Shown here one piece after another: positions 19,790 through 31,560 of a stretch of 35,141 nucleotides of DNA; position 1 is the stretch's first letter; each line of letters opens with the position of its first letter. This DNA is from Lingula anatina (Eukaryota > Brachiopoda > Lingulata > Lingulida > Lingulidae). The DNA lies in contig NW_019773526.1 of the NCBI RefSeq assembly GCF_001039355.2, forward strand, positions 637,250-672,390, read 5' to 3'. Position numbers and translations under genes: made by a program. A model generated the notes under the pieces. That model saw nothing but the letters and a program-made list of their open reading frames with translations, made no database searches and was not told where the DNA came from.

Positions 19790-21350
19790 CTCCTCTTTCT
19801 GCGAGGTTCACTGGCATCATCACATCCCACATTGTATGATCTTGGTGCAGTTTCCTTGTTTTAGTCCCTGGTTTGCTAAACTCTGTCTTATCTTACAGCA
19901 TGATTCTGTATCCCGGCTGAAGTGCTGAAAGTGGTTTAGCTGTTTTGTCAAATGAATTTTTCTGCTGTAATCGTCGCTCTGAGAGTCGGGACGTGATCAT
20001 CTCAGAATCCAGTATCGTCTGCTGAAGGAGTGATTCACTCATAGGAGCGCCGTGCAACCATGCGCTGTGCTGCTGATCGAAAATACTGAATCTCTTGGTT
20101 TATTCCTGCTGTTGAGTGAGCTTAGGCATAGCTATAGGCCACTGCCTTTATGTGCACTTTTCTCCAGTAGGGCTTTGGCGGCTTGAATTGCTCTCTAAGC
20201 TAATTCATTGCTGAAGGAAAAATCTGGTGTGCTTGTTACTTGATTACATTTCCGAACACTTGTGAATTCCTTGAGTACCTTAAACCCAATTTACACTGGA
20301 CAGCGTCCTTTCCGCGCCCTTTGTGCGACCATGACAGTGATATCGCTGTGGCCGCTTTGCTTGCGGAAAGAATGCTGCAGTTGCTGGCATGTACTAGTAA
20401 AGTACTATTATGTTTTACTTCTAAACGGGGCTGTACAACGGATGCATAAAGAACGTCGTTAAGTGTATGGGGGGGGGGGGGTAGAATTAAACTATGGACC
20501 ATCTAAAATCACAATAACGGGTATACCGAACCTGGATAAATGTGACTTGAGCTTTCTGATCAATGTTGCACTGGCTGTACATGCGCTGTTCCCATGTGTG
20601 TTGATTACATACCAACTGGGATATGAGTCTGTACAGTCACCATGCAGTTTACAACTCTCCTCCCAAATAAATATTTACCCACAAAAGACTATGAATCGTA
20701 CGTTGACCTCGTCGGTACTGGGTAAGATATGAGTGGCCGTCTCCGATGGTGCTTTTTCACAGACAAACATACGGCACAGTTGTGTACTATACTGTATTTC
20801 ATCATCATGGGCCAAAACATAATGTCCCTTGCCCTTGCTTTTGTGGATAGACAACTAGCATGTCCTTTGTGCATTTTCATTGCGTAGTTTTGTTGTAGAG
20901 ATGCTGGCGTGATGATTTTACTGCCTTCAACGACTAGTCCGTTGTCAAGTATGATCTCATCATGAAATGAGAAAAAAAGGCCTCAAATCTGAATCACAGT
21001 GCCTTTCACTTTTTGGTCATTCATCATGTATCGCAGTGCATCATTTCTTCAGTACTGATTCGTTGCTTTTGTCTGTCGTTTAGCTCCTCCATTACAAGGT
21101 CTGCACTTATATGGAAAGCACTTTTATGTCATCATATATCTTATATTCATGTAAGCTCTGGATTGTGTGTCAGCCATCAACAAATCCTTGCCTTTCTTGT
21201 AGATTAATTTTACTCTGTACGGCTGGAGCTGCAATAACATACGTTGCAGTCTGGCTGATGTTCTTCCATATAGAGACCAGTGGCTGATCTGTTTCTACTG
21301 TTACAGGGTTACCCGGTATGTACTTGTCAAATATGGTCTTTAAATTTTAC
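19790..21350 (-). mobile_element. Ty3/gypsy retrotransposon pol remnant (RNase H and integrase)
   Basis: Read on the minus strand from 21345: IFDKYIPGNPVTVETD-QPL (RNase H; the H of the usual TDHxPL is missing), then YKKGKDLLMADTQSRAYM (end of RNase H), then HDEIILDNGLVVEG...KMHKGHASCLSTKARARDI and FWP...CAVC (zinc-binding H2C2 of integrase), then LIRKLKSHLSRFGIPVIVIL-DGP (integrase core), then weaker C-terminal sequence. Frameshifts and stops break it repeatedly. The reverse-transcriptase part and both LTRs are absent. It ends about 50 bp before gene B exon 2. Confidence 0.85.
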
Positions 21351-21401
21351 ACATGCAAAGACACCTGCAATATGCATCTTGAGACAATTTTATCTTTACA
21401 G

Positions 21402-22261
21402 AGGCAGATTTCACTATAAGAATCCGTATGTCTGGCCGTGGCGTTTGTCAAGAAGGCTTTAGACAAATTACGATAGGGCCTTGCACTGATGAATTCCTGC
21501 ACCGGGCGCTAGGTCGTTGGTTTGTAAACAAGGAGACACAGATAAGCTCTCGTTTAGCTTCCCTTCCTCAATATAAAAAGCTGTCACTTCGAATGGAAGC
21601 GGATAACGGTATTCAGGCACGTAAGCTTTTACGCCGCCAAGAATGTGCACTACAGGAGGAGGCCAAAGAAAGTGATAAACGACGAAGTGGTATCATCTCA
21701 GAAATGAAGACAGAGATTGAGGAGAAAGGGGAGAGAATTAAAAAACTTGAAGAGAGACATGCCAATGAAATTGAGGAAAAGGTGGCAGAAATAGATGAAA
21801 TGCGTTTAATTCACTCAGAGATGAAGAACGAGATTGAGCAGAAAGATAAAATAATTGAAGAACTGACCAAAACAAAGAATCAAAATGGCAAGTTAATCAG
21901 CCAGCTACAAGAACAAGTGAAAAAAAGCAGTGCTGAACTAGAAATGAAGGTAGCGCTTGAAACAAAAAATCGCGAACAGCTAACAGAAATGGAGAAAGAA
22001 GTGGAAAGAAGAAATACAACAATAGATGATATGGCCCGTGAACTTGATCAAAGATCATGCACAATTGACTTTCTTCAAAAGCAAACACAAGAAATGCAAG
22101 AAAAAATCCGTCAGTTAGAAAAAGAAAAAGAGCGCGTCATAGATCTGGATCGGGAATGTCGTAAACTATCAGACAAATATGAGGCTGCTTTAGACGCCAT
22201 GGCCAAATGGAATCATCTGTTCAATGACATGGAAAGCACATTAAAGAAAGCCATTAAGGAG
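21402..22261 (+). CDS. Gene B exon 2: conserved motif plus coiled coil
   Basis: After TTTACAG it encodes EADFTIRIRMSGRGVCQEG, then HRALGRWFVNK...SSRLASLPQY...LSLR, then a long E/K/Q-rich coil with the same EMKxEIEEK and KLISQLQEQV modules as gene A. It is 52 codons shorter than gene A because part of the first module is missing. It ends before GTAATT in phase 0. Confidence 0.85.
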
Positions 22262-24425
22262 GTAATTCATATGACCTTAAATTTAACCTAGCTGCGTTGT
22301 TTCTGTTTCTCCATCTTTTTTATCTCTCTTTCTCCATCTGTATCTCTCTCTCTCTGCTGGAGAAAGTGTGTCTCTGAAAAAGAAAGCTCGATTCTGCATT
22401 ATTCATACATGTACATGTCCATATATCAACTGCATGTGTGCACGCGCGTGCCTGAATACAAATGAGGTGTATGCGAAAAGAAAAAGGCAGTTATTTTTCA
22501 TTCCACGTTTCTGTTTCAGAGCACAGGGCAAATATTTGAAACGATGGAGCAAATTTCGCAAAGACAAAGAGACGTGATTATCTCTCTTATTGAAAACGTG
22601 CCCGATTGCGTGATTGAACGTCTCAAATCACACGTTGAACCTCCTGCTACTCAGCCGCCAGCTCCACATGCAGAGAAAGAATATAAATCGCCATTGGAAG
22701 AAAATGCCGATTTGAATAATTTCTGTTCTTCATTATCTAAAGGGCTAGATGAGATATATTTTTTGTCTAAATATGTTAAAAACAAAAACATATTACTGAT
22801 TATAAACTCCAGTATCTATTATAATTATGTATGGTCGATGTGTGCTGTGTATTTCAGGTGACTCGTGGCGTGAACTGGGCAAAGCCCTTGGAATAAGCAG
22901 CCGTTGCCTTGACGCCATTGAGGCACGCTATGGTCAGTTTGGCAGTAAAGAACTCGTCTGGGGTGTTCTTGAAAGCTGGGCTGAAAGAGGAAATCCTACG
23001 AAGGCGGGTCTTTTGCAAGCGGTCAAGGAAATTGGTCGAGAATCTATTTTGGGTAGGTACCAGTGTATTTTTTTAGCAAAGTAAAAAGTGCATCTCAATT
23101 CCATCTTAATTTATACTCGCTATAAGCACCATCTTTACAAACATTTCCAATGATCTCAATATTCCTCTAACACTATAACAACCACGTCCTCCTTAAGTGT
23201 CCAACAGTTATATTGTTAGCGATGGCTTTCTTTTGTATAGCTCCGCCCATGACTGATTACCATCGTGATATTCTCCAAAATCTCTGCCCATATCTACACA
23301 CAGAGATGATGGATGTTCAACTGCTCTTTCCTTACCTAAGAGGAGACAAAATCCTTACCGGCTCTCAGATTGAGATAATTCTTCAAGGTCACGGGCGGTT
23401 TGGGAAGATTGAGAACCTTCTCAAGGTGTTACCAAACTTGGGAAACAGGGCATTTGATGGCTTTGTGAACGCACTGATAGAAAGTGGTCAAGTGCACGTT
23501 GCCAAAACATTAAGAGGTGAGTTATATCCTTGCACTTTTAATGCTTCATTTCTTTTTTTTCAATTTTTAATGGTTAAATATGATTTACAGAATAGGTTAA
23601 AGAATGTTAAAAGGTACATAACGACCTTAAGTAGTCCAAAAAAGACCCCCCCCCCCATTTCTACAGCCTCTTTACGAACGGCCCCGTTGTTTGTTTTCAT
23701 TGTTTATGTAATAATTCAAGTCCAATATCAATTTGAAAGAGTAAAATTATTGTCTGGATGAAAAGAAACCTATACTGAATATCCATCTTCTATATTTATT
23801 CTTTAGAAGCCGAGTCAATGGACCTCCCTGTCCTTAGCAGCTTGGGTATGGTGAGTGAAACTTTGACCAAAGAATTACCTGGAGAAACGGCTATCAAAGG
23901 GATTGGGAAAGCAGGTACGTTTATATGTTTATTTTAATTTTCATAAATAATTTAGAAATGGTATGATTCCTATACTTAACATGTAAGTGTAGTTCGAAAA
24001 CGTTTTGTGCCAAGAAGTTTCTGCTAGTTTCGTCAATTATTTTCTGGGTTTGTCTTTTAAAAGCATGGCGGCCTTAATTTCACCAAGAAACGACTATGGA
24101 AATATTTTATTTCTTAACGATTTGTGAAATCATGGGGTTACACCTATCCAAACTATAATTAGAGGAGCTACTTTTTAAATAAAGGAAAATCGTGTACACT
24201 TTCTTGTGTAACATTTGTTTCGACTTGATATAAAAAAATATAATTTTCATAGACGCCGCCTCCTGTGATGTGCAAGCCATGAGCACCAAAAGCGATGATC
24301 AACAGATATCTGAAATACTGCAATTAGTAAAGGGAATCCACAAGAATACCAGCTTGCTTGCTAAAGCTGTAGATCCAGAGAGGATGGCATCCCTCAGGAA
24401 AACATCAAGCAACGAGGAGTCTTAA
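21402..24425 (+). CDS. Gene B: coiled-coil / Death domain / CARD paralogue lacking an intact exon 1
   Basis: Exons are 21402-22261, 22520-22748, 22858-23052, 23241-23516, 23807-23914 and 24253-24425, with the same phases as gene A. All are open. From the first in-frame ATG (21428) the joined frame would give 604 residues. Two oddities: no intact exon 1 is found upstream (only the relics at 16498 and 18623), and the intron 3 donor reads CTAG/ATGAG where gene A has CTAG/GTAAG. Without splicing there the frame stops at 22859, giving a coiled-coil protein without Death domain or CARD. The frame-preserving exons suggest recent or continuing function. The gene may be a young pseudogene, a variant with another splice, or a gene with a start in exon 2. 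Confidence 0.75.
22520..22748 (+). CDS. Gene B exon 3: linker with a non-consensus donor
   Basis: It follows TGTTTCAG and encodes STGQIFETMEQISQRQRDV...CVIERLKSHVEPPATQPPAP and ...SSLSKGL. It has a proline-rich insertion relative to gene A but keeps the frame. The expected donor dinucleotide is AT at 22749-22750. The surrounding sequence is not an AT-AC U12-type donor (ATATCC). Confidence 0.6.
22858..23052 (+). CDS. Gene B exon 4: Death domain
   Basis: It encodes DSWRELGKALGIS...LDAIEARY...LVWGVLESWAERGNPTK...GLLQAVKEIGRESIL, matching the Death-domain pattern over its length. Same size (195 nt) and phase as in gene A. Confidence 0.92.
23241..23516 (+). CDS. Gene B exon 5: CARD
   Basis: It encodes YHRDILQNLCPYLHTEMM, DVQLLFPYL, LTGSQIEIILQGHGRF, IENLLKVLPNLGNRAFDGF and GQVHVAKTL. 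Same size (276 nt) and phase as the gene A CARD, with high identity to it. Confidence 0.93.
23807..24425 (+). CDS. Gene B exons 6 and 7: linker and conserved tail
   Basis: Exon 6 (23807-23914) encodes EAESMDLPVLSSLGMVSE...GIGKA. Exon 7 (24253-24425) encodes DAASCDVQ, DDQQISEILQLVKGIH and ends RKTSSNEES then TAA, like gene A. No canonical AATAAA is obvious soon after the stop codon. Confidence 0.78.
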
Positions 24426-24530
24426 GATGATATCTTTGAGGAGACAAGAAACTCATAAAGTGTCTACCCAAAATTTAATGTGTGTCCTTTAAATACATGA
24501 ATACTTTATCCAATTCATTTGTGTGTGTAC

Positions 24531-24569
<39 letters not shown>

Positions 24570-25589
24570 AATTTAGCAGATTCAGATTCTCGCAAATTGT
24601 CAATCTGCCTAAATAAGTGCCTAGACCATCTACAATCTGCTTAGACAATTAAGAGCCTAGACAATCTGCAATATGCCTAGACAAGCACAGTAGGTTAGAT
24701 AATGTGGAAATATTTATCTTAATTTTATAATCATTCGTAATTATCTTTTTGGATATTTTATGTTACCTAATTATTGTGCATTGAACCCCATTTAATGGGG
24801 CATATTTGTTATACCATACATGTACTCTCACAAGATACACGTACCTCCGATGGATAAATTAAGATAATCTATCAATCTGAATTAAACTACTTAACCATCT
24901 GAGAAAAAAAGAAAGAAAAAAAACCGCAGTAAGTGCAACGGAGATTTATTAAACGGTTCGTTTCCAGAAAACACAAAATGCTATTTCTTCATATCTAAAA
25001 AGCAATGCCATATTCATTGTTTATCAAGTTTTCATTACTGAGGGAGAGGTGTTTCCTGGTATAGAAGGGTTCCACAGGGGATGTTCAGAGGGAATTTTCC
25101 TAGTGAATTGCCCTAAAAATTCAAATAGAAACTCCAAAAGATGACCTCGTTCAACACATGTTCGCACTTATTTTGACATCTGAAATTGACCACCAATTTA
25201 ATAATGTGGTAGAAAAATACTAACATAACAATTTAACGTGTTAATTTTTAGCTATTATCAGACAAAAACATCAATTAATGTGGCCAATTCCTTAGCTGCT
25301 GCTGCATGTATTATAAAATCCACTGCCAGCAAATGTATGTTCGATACCATGTGATATTTACCCAAACAACAGTTGGAAAATGTCCCTCACTAAGAGCAAC
25401 ACGCTTTGGTATTAGTGCATTGACTCGGATTGGCATTTTAAGTGTTCTTGCACGTGTTTCATTCTTCCTGGTTTGTGTGACTTGTATGACGTGCAGATAC
25501 ATGTATTGTTGTACACTTTTTAAAACTTACAAGCTAAGATTATGAATCAATATTAATTAATATATATATATATATATATGACCGACGTT
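24426..25589. other. Intergenic between genes B and C
   Basis: It holds a (GT)n run at about 24535-24566, three loose repeats of 'CTAGACAATCTGC' near 24620-24680 and a (TA)n run at about 25558-25579. No gene is seen. No exon 1 was found for gene C. Confidence 0.6.
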
Positions 25590-26614
25590 CTGAAGTTAGT
25601 GAACGTGACACAAGTACAATATGTCCAAAAACTGATGAGTACGTTCACTGGGCGCTTGGTCTCTAGTATCGAAACAAGTACACAAAGATTAACTCTAAAT
25701 TAGCTGCCCTTCCAGAATTAAATAACTGGCAGATCAGGTAAAGGGTGTTTATGTCATTCAGTGCGAGAAAAAAGACCATCAGTCAAAATGGCTGGAGGAA
25801 CTTAAGGACAAATGTGCAAAAATCGGAGAATCCCCCGGTGAAGTCAAAGCGATAAAGAAAACGTTAATAAGGATAAACAAACTGAAAATGATGATGTCTG
25901 TCAGGCATGCCTGAAAAGAGAACATGAACCCGAAGAATATCGGGAAGAACCAGGAAATTCTGGAGTAGAATACAAAGCGAAAGACGAAGTTATTAGAAAA
26001 CTGAAGGAAAAAGAGGAAAAAATACATCAATTTTGGGTAAACTCTCAGTTATGAAGAACTATTAAATTTAAGAAGAGGAATGAAAAATTGAGAAAATCGC
26101 CGAGAAAAACAATTATAATGTAAAAATCATCTGTCGTTCAAAAGAACAAGTACAAAAAAGCAGTGCAGAACTTGAAAAGAGAGAAACGCATGAAGCACAA
26201 ATTCGTGAACAGCTATCAGTAAAAGAGAAGATGTATGGCGGAGAGAAACAAAGAACTACAAGATATGACCAACAATCTTGATAAAAAAGTACAAATACTT
26301 GAGTCTTCAAGAGCATGCAAACACTAGAAAAACAAAAAAAAAACTGTCAGTTAGAAAAAAATGTGTACGAAATGACAGGTAGGCCTACGATCTGGCGGTC
26401 AAAAACAAACAGTGTAATGAACTATCTGACAAATATTGGATGCTTTAGCCTCCCTAGCCGCATGGAATCAACGGTGGAAGGACATGGAAACCAGGCTTAA
26501 AAAAGATGATAAGGTAAGTACATGTACATTGTATATGCACGCCATGCTATTGTATTTACACTCAATGTGTGTATACAAAGACGATTACCGTTTGTTTCAA
26601 GCTATGCGCCCGCA

Positions 26615-26845
26615 CCTTAGGGATAATTCCCACAGATATTTGGATCTATTTTTCTCCCTGGGAGTCTCTCCAAATTGCTGTCAAACTAAGCTGTTGGGGG
26701 GGGGGGGTAATTATCTTTACCCTCTATTTTATTTGGTAGGCGTGGCAGACATTTAAGCCGATTAGTTGACAGCAATTTAGTGAGGCTCCCCAGGGAGTTA
26801 GATCGATCCAGATGGAAGGATCTAAGCATGGGAACCCAGTCTTAG
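26615..26845. mobile_element. MITE with GATCGATC-containing inverted ends, copy 2
   Basis: The outer arms pair over about 100 bp: TTCCCACAGATATTTGGATC at the left with GGATCTAAGCATGGGAACCC at the right, and inner TTGCTGTCAAACTAAGC with GATTAGTTGACAGCAA. It is inserted in gene C intron 2, and the matching gene A intron lacks it. Confidence 0.6.
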
Positions 26846-26890
26846 ACCAGCCAGTCCCCAAACCCTAATTTGGACACCACCTAGGGGAAG

Positions 26891-27147
26891 GCTAAGGCTG
26901 GGTTCCCATCCCTAGATCGATCTGGATCGGTCCATATCCATGGGGTCTCTCGCTAAATTGCTTTCAGCTCAAGTGAATTAGACGTCTGGGACGCCTACTA
27001 AAGATACTAGTTAAGTATCCCCTATCAGCTTCAGTAAGCGTGATAGACATCTAAGCTGCCCAAGTTAATTGCAATTAAGCGAGAATCCCCTTTGATATAG
27101 TTCGATCTAAATTAGTTAGTACGATAGGGTCTAGGAATGGTCTCTAA
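26891..27147. mobile_element. MITE with GATCGATC-containing inverted ends, copy 3
   Basis: The left end GGTTCCCATCCCTAGATCGA and the right end TTCGATCTAAATTAG...GGTCTAGGAATGG form imperfect inverted arms. It is separated from copy 2 by 45 bp of original intron sequence shared with gene A (GGACACCACCT). Confidence 0.55.
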
Positions 27148-27381
27148 CAGAGGCTAATCTGGCACCATCATGAATGATACTGGTTAGCAAACTAAACAGA
27201 TCCTTTCAATAATGAGAGAGAAACAATCCTATGCTAAACATGTTGCTGCTGCTGCTGCTCCCATCCCCCCAATAGCGAAGGATGATGAGTATGATAAAGA
27301 TGAACATGGTGTATTTGACGTTTAAACTGTGTAATTTGTATAATGTTTATGTTCTTCATCAAACCTTACTTGTCTTTTAAT

Positions 27382-27382
<1 letters not shown>

Positions 27383-27422
<40 letters not shown>
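27383..27422. repeat. (CT)n microsatellite before gene C exon 3
   Basis: A pure CT run of about 40 bp that sits in the acceptor region. Confidence 0.95.
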
Positions 27423-27425
<3 letters not shown>

Positions 27426-29534
27426 CGAATAAATATGCTGAATGAGCAGAACACGGAGAAATTGCTAAAACGAAAGAGGTACGTGACTAAAACGGTCGTC
27501 GACCAAATTTGGCAAGGACAAAAAAATGAGGTCCTTTCTTCCATTGAAAAAATGGGGGATCGCGTGATAGGGTGTCTGGCGTCAAAATGTCGGGATCTGG
27601 CCTGTTATTTTTACGACAAGAAAGCGGAAAAGAATCTCCTTTCGATGAGAATGCCGAGTTAAAAAATATTTGCTCTTTATTATCAAAATGTCTAGATAAG
27701 TTTGATAATACTTAATAGGGGGCAAAACAACATTAAAATGAAGTCAATATTCTCAGACTTGTGTTAAATTTTAATTGGCATTATATAAAATTAGACAATA
27801 TAATACTCCTAAAATATATAATCTGTATTTCAGGTTACTCATGGCGTGAACTGGGCAGAGCACTTGAGATAAGCACGCGTTGCCTTGACGACATTAGCGC
27901 ACGGAGGAGCAGAACCTGTGTGGGCTGTCCTTGAGAAGTGGGCTGAACGGGGAGAACCTAAAAAGGAGGGTCTATTACAAGCTGGTAAAAACATTGGACA
28001 GGAAGCTATTTTAGGTTATTACTATAGTGTGTTAATACACACTCTACCGAGGTATTATCCATTACCCTACAGCCTCTTTTATAAGCACAACAGTAAGAAT
28101 TTGCCATGCAATGTTGTCACTTTTGAATTGTTTTTTTTTAATAAGTCATCGTAGGCGAATAGATATTCACCCCTTTCGCTAAAATGTTCTCCCTGTGCGC
28201 CTCTAAAAGACCCTCACAAATGTTCTAGTGTCGTGTGTGGAGAAGACTGTCTTTGATTCATTCGTTTATGTTGTCAAGGTCCTCCCATGGCTGATCACCA
28301 TCGTGATTTGCTCCAAACCCTTCACCTATATCTACACAAACAGATGATGGATGTCAAACTGCTCTAGCCTTAGCTTAGAGGAGACAAACTTCTAACAAGC
28401 TTTCAGATCGGCTTTGTGCATGCTTTGGAAGAAAGTGGTCAGAAGCATATTGCCAAGGCATTAAGAGGTACGTGACTAATATACTTGTAACACATTCTTG
28501 CTGTGCTTTTAAATCAAATTTTCTACTTATCTATCATTAATAAATTATATTTCAACAGAATAGGTAAAATAATATAGGTATAAAACAATAATTTGATAGT
28601 CCATAAAGGTCCATAATAACGGCCTTTCCATACCCTGTTTGCTTGCATTATGAGTGTAATGTAAGTCCTGTAACCACTGTTGTATGGATATAAATGATCG
28701 ATATTGAATAGGATTTTTCCATCGTATTTATTTTCAGATGCCAAGTCTATGGATCCCTCCGTTTTGAAAAGTGTGGAGATGAAAGGGGAAACAAAGCCCA
28801 AAGAACTGTCTGAAGAGACCGCTGTCAGAGAGATAGAGGAAGGTACGTCACTTTTCATACAATAATGTAGAATCACCTAGTAGAAAAATAATGATAAGTT
28901 TTTTTGTGTATAGTCCAATGACTGACAAGAGTGTCTCATATAGGGCAAATGTCGACCATCATTTTGATTGACCATACGAATGCATTTTAAAATTAGGGGG
29001 ATGGATCTGAAAGCGTTATTTCATAGTAATTTCATAGAGATAAAGGAAATATGTGGCTTTTCCTGTTGGAAAAACTTGGAGGGAACACATCCACGTGCAC
29101 TCTCTTTTAATCCTCTAAAGTGCATGACTCTTCATGGCTTAAGATAAGCATTTTCACAACATGTGTAAATCTTGTTTCGATCTCGTATCTTAAAGTAACT
29201 TTCTCCTGTAGATGATGCCTCCTGCGATCTGCAAGCTTTTACAACCAAAAGCGACGATCAACGAATATCCGATATACTACTTTTTGTAAAACAAATCGAC
29301 TCCAGAACCGGCAGGATTGAAGAATATGTAGACGAAAGGATGACATTCGAAGGCAAACTTTAAACGACGGTGAAACCTAAAACTAATTGTGTAGAACTAT
29401 TGTGTAAAATATTGGATGGTAATATCAGAAAAATATAAGTAGTTATAGACAAAAGAATCTTCACAAGTTTAAAACCAATTGACTTTTCATGTAGGGTACA
29501 TCTTTTTAATTTAAGTCATCTTCTAGTGAATGTA

Positions 29535-29540
29535 AATAAA
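29535..29540 (+). terminator. Candidate polyadenylation signal of gene C
   Basis: AATAAA lies about 170 bp after the exon 7 stop codon, a typical distance. Confidence 0.4.
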
Positions 29541-29729
29541 TGATATACTGGTGGTACACTGAGCCACCGATATTTGGAGAGCAATACTTATTTCTGTCGA
29601 TATTTATTTATACTTAATTGTATTCCACTGTACTCGTCTGAAATGCAGAAACGAATGTTTGCTATTCAATTGTGTTTGATCGTATGGAAATCAATATGCC
29701 AGGTATTTCTTGACAATGATATTAACTAC

Positions 29730-30870
29730 TATCGAGCGAGAAAAATACAAAAGTGAACAAAAGTAACAAACCAAGCGCGTAACAGGAATTTTATGAGGAA
29801 TTGGGTATTTTGTTGATTAATGGAAACAATTCATTGGTGTACCGCATTGATTTTGACATTTCAATTGTATAGGTTCCTCTTATTTGATCTTACAAATATA
29901 TATAAAAACAAGGTTCTCATTCTAAAAAATATTCATCTCGTAGTGATAACAAAGTATTTTATGTGCACTTTCAACCCTCATTTTATGTGTAATCTCTGCG
30001 AGGGTGCAGCTCACAGATACCGACACCGTTGTTGACTGTCTCCATTCTTGAATGTATCGGATTTGCTATTTTTGAGGTTTTTACAACAATATGTAGAGAT
30101 ATGTGAAAAGATGTTGTACCAAAATCTTAACTTAAAAATGAAAATGTATTTTATCTGGACTGTTCTCTACAAATTAATAATAACGTGCTCTATGTATAGG
30201 CTGGTAAAAACGTTATAGGGTCTTGTTTACAATTGGTTTCAGGATTTTTAAAAGTGTGCAAATTTACGTATCATTCATCAAACACTTTGGTATAATGCTA
30301 TTCACTTTTGTTTACAATTAAAGAAAATTGTTAAATATATAAATGTATTTGTGCTTAAAATGGCAAGGTAGTTTATTCATGTCCTTGAATCCCTGTTTGA
30401 TTAAAGGAGACGCAAACTATTTTCTTTGTTGTGTTTATGATTTCATCAACTGTGTAATATACTCTGTAATAAAGCGATTTTCCCGATCAGTAAAAACTGA
30501 AGTCACAGTTACTGCACTGTATATTACACTTTCTGTTAATTACCTTCTGTATGCAATGAGAATACAGACGTCTAAATATTAGATCCTGTTTACTTCGAAT
30601 GGTGCATTTTTGTATCATACTTGACGCTATTCGAACAAAATACAAAAGCGAATAAAAGTAACACAAAGCAAGCGAATAACAGGAATTCTTCGAGGTTTAT
30701 ATACTGGGTATTTTGTTGTGGAAACAATTGATCGGTGCTCCATACAGATTCTGAAATTTGCAGTTATGTGTTCTCCATCCTTAATGTAATTTTTGTTCCT
30801 GCCGCATTCCAACAAATATATACTCAATTCATAATTTCCCTCTCGTATAATAACAAACTCAAAATACTGT
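29730..30870 (+). repeat. Direct duplication, period about 900 bp
   Basis: 29740-29850 (AAATACAAAAGTGAA, CGTAACAGGAATT, GGGTATTTTGTTG, GGAAACAATT) recurs at 30640-30735 with the same order. ATATATA...ATAACAAA blocks downstream also repeat. No gene is seen in either copy. Confidence 0.65.
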
Positions 30871-31560
30871 CTGCACTGGCAAAACGGGATGGGAGCCCTA
30901 AAAACTTATCAGAAGCAAAATTTACGAATGTGCTGCTGAAATTTAGATAACGGAAAATAATTTATAACTCTAAAAGACCCGCTTTACAGTTTCCAATTAT
31001 AAGTTGCAGTAATCTAAGAACTGGTGTTTACAAACTGGCTTTTAGATTTTTAGAGACTGTATGTGCATTTGTTAAAAAAAAACTAAAACCAATGCACACA
31101 ATAATTTGGAAAAGCTAACTATCAAATGAAAACACTTCAGTCTATTCAAAGTCAAATGCATGCCCCTTTCGTACAACTCACAAGTCTGATCATATTACAC
31201 CAGTTCTCAGCGGGCCTCATTGATTAACAGTATCTGTCAGAATAATTTACAAAATATATATGCTCTTTACTTTAAAAGTGTAAAGGGCAACTGTGCATTT
31301 CACCCGAACAATGTAAAACAACTTGCAAATCCCATTAAAACACATAGATCCAGTGGACGAGTTTATCTAAAGCGAAATGATACAGAGAAAGACTCATAAC
31401 CTATGGTCTCAGGAGTTTTGATACTGCAGCAACGGCTTTATGGTCTAATTTATTAACAAATCGAATTTCTCTAAATGGCTCCTATCATGGTTTTGAAAGA
31501 AATCAAACGCCTCTTTAGTTGAAGAATATTTGGATTAAAGGGTTTCGAACAGACCGTCAG
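30871..31560. other. Intergenic between C and D, nothing recognised
   Basis: AT-rich sequence with no open frame that resembles a known protein, no repeat noticed and no clear splice structure. Confidence 0.5.

Larger units (their letters stand above)
25590..29363 (+). pseudogene. Gene C: decayed coiled-coil / Death / CARD paralogue closest to gene A
   Basis: Recognisable exons: 2 (about 25590-26513, several frameshifts and a stop where HRALGRWF is expected), 3 (27450-27695, weak acceptor, frameshift, donor CTAG/ATAAG), 4 (27834-28014, Death domain with a 14-bp deletion after SARR that shifts the frame; donor GTTATT), 5 (28279-28467, CARD with two in-frame TAG codons and an 87-bp deletion), 6 (28738-28842, intact) and 7 (29212-29363, intact, ending MTFEGKL). 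Introns 2 and 4 are also similar to those of gene A, so C is a fairly recent copy of A. No first exon was found. A functional protein is very unlikely. Confidence 0.85.

Noticed and set aside
22749-22857. Gene B intron 3 as a U12-type AT-AC intron
   Set aside because: The donor is ATGAGA and not ATATCC, and the acceptor is a normal TTTCAG.
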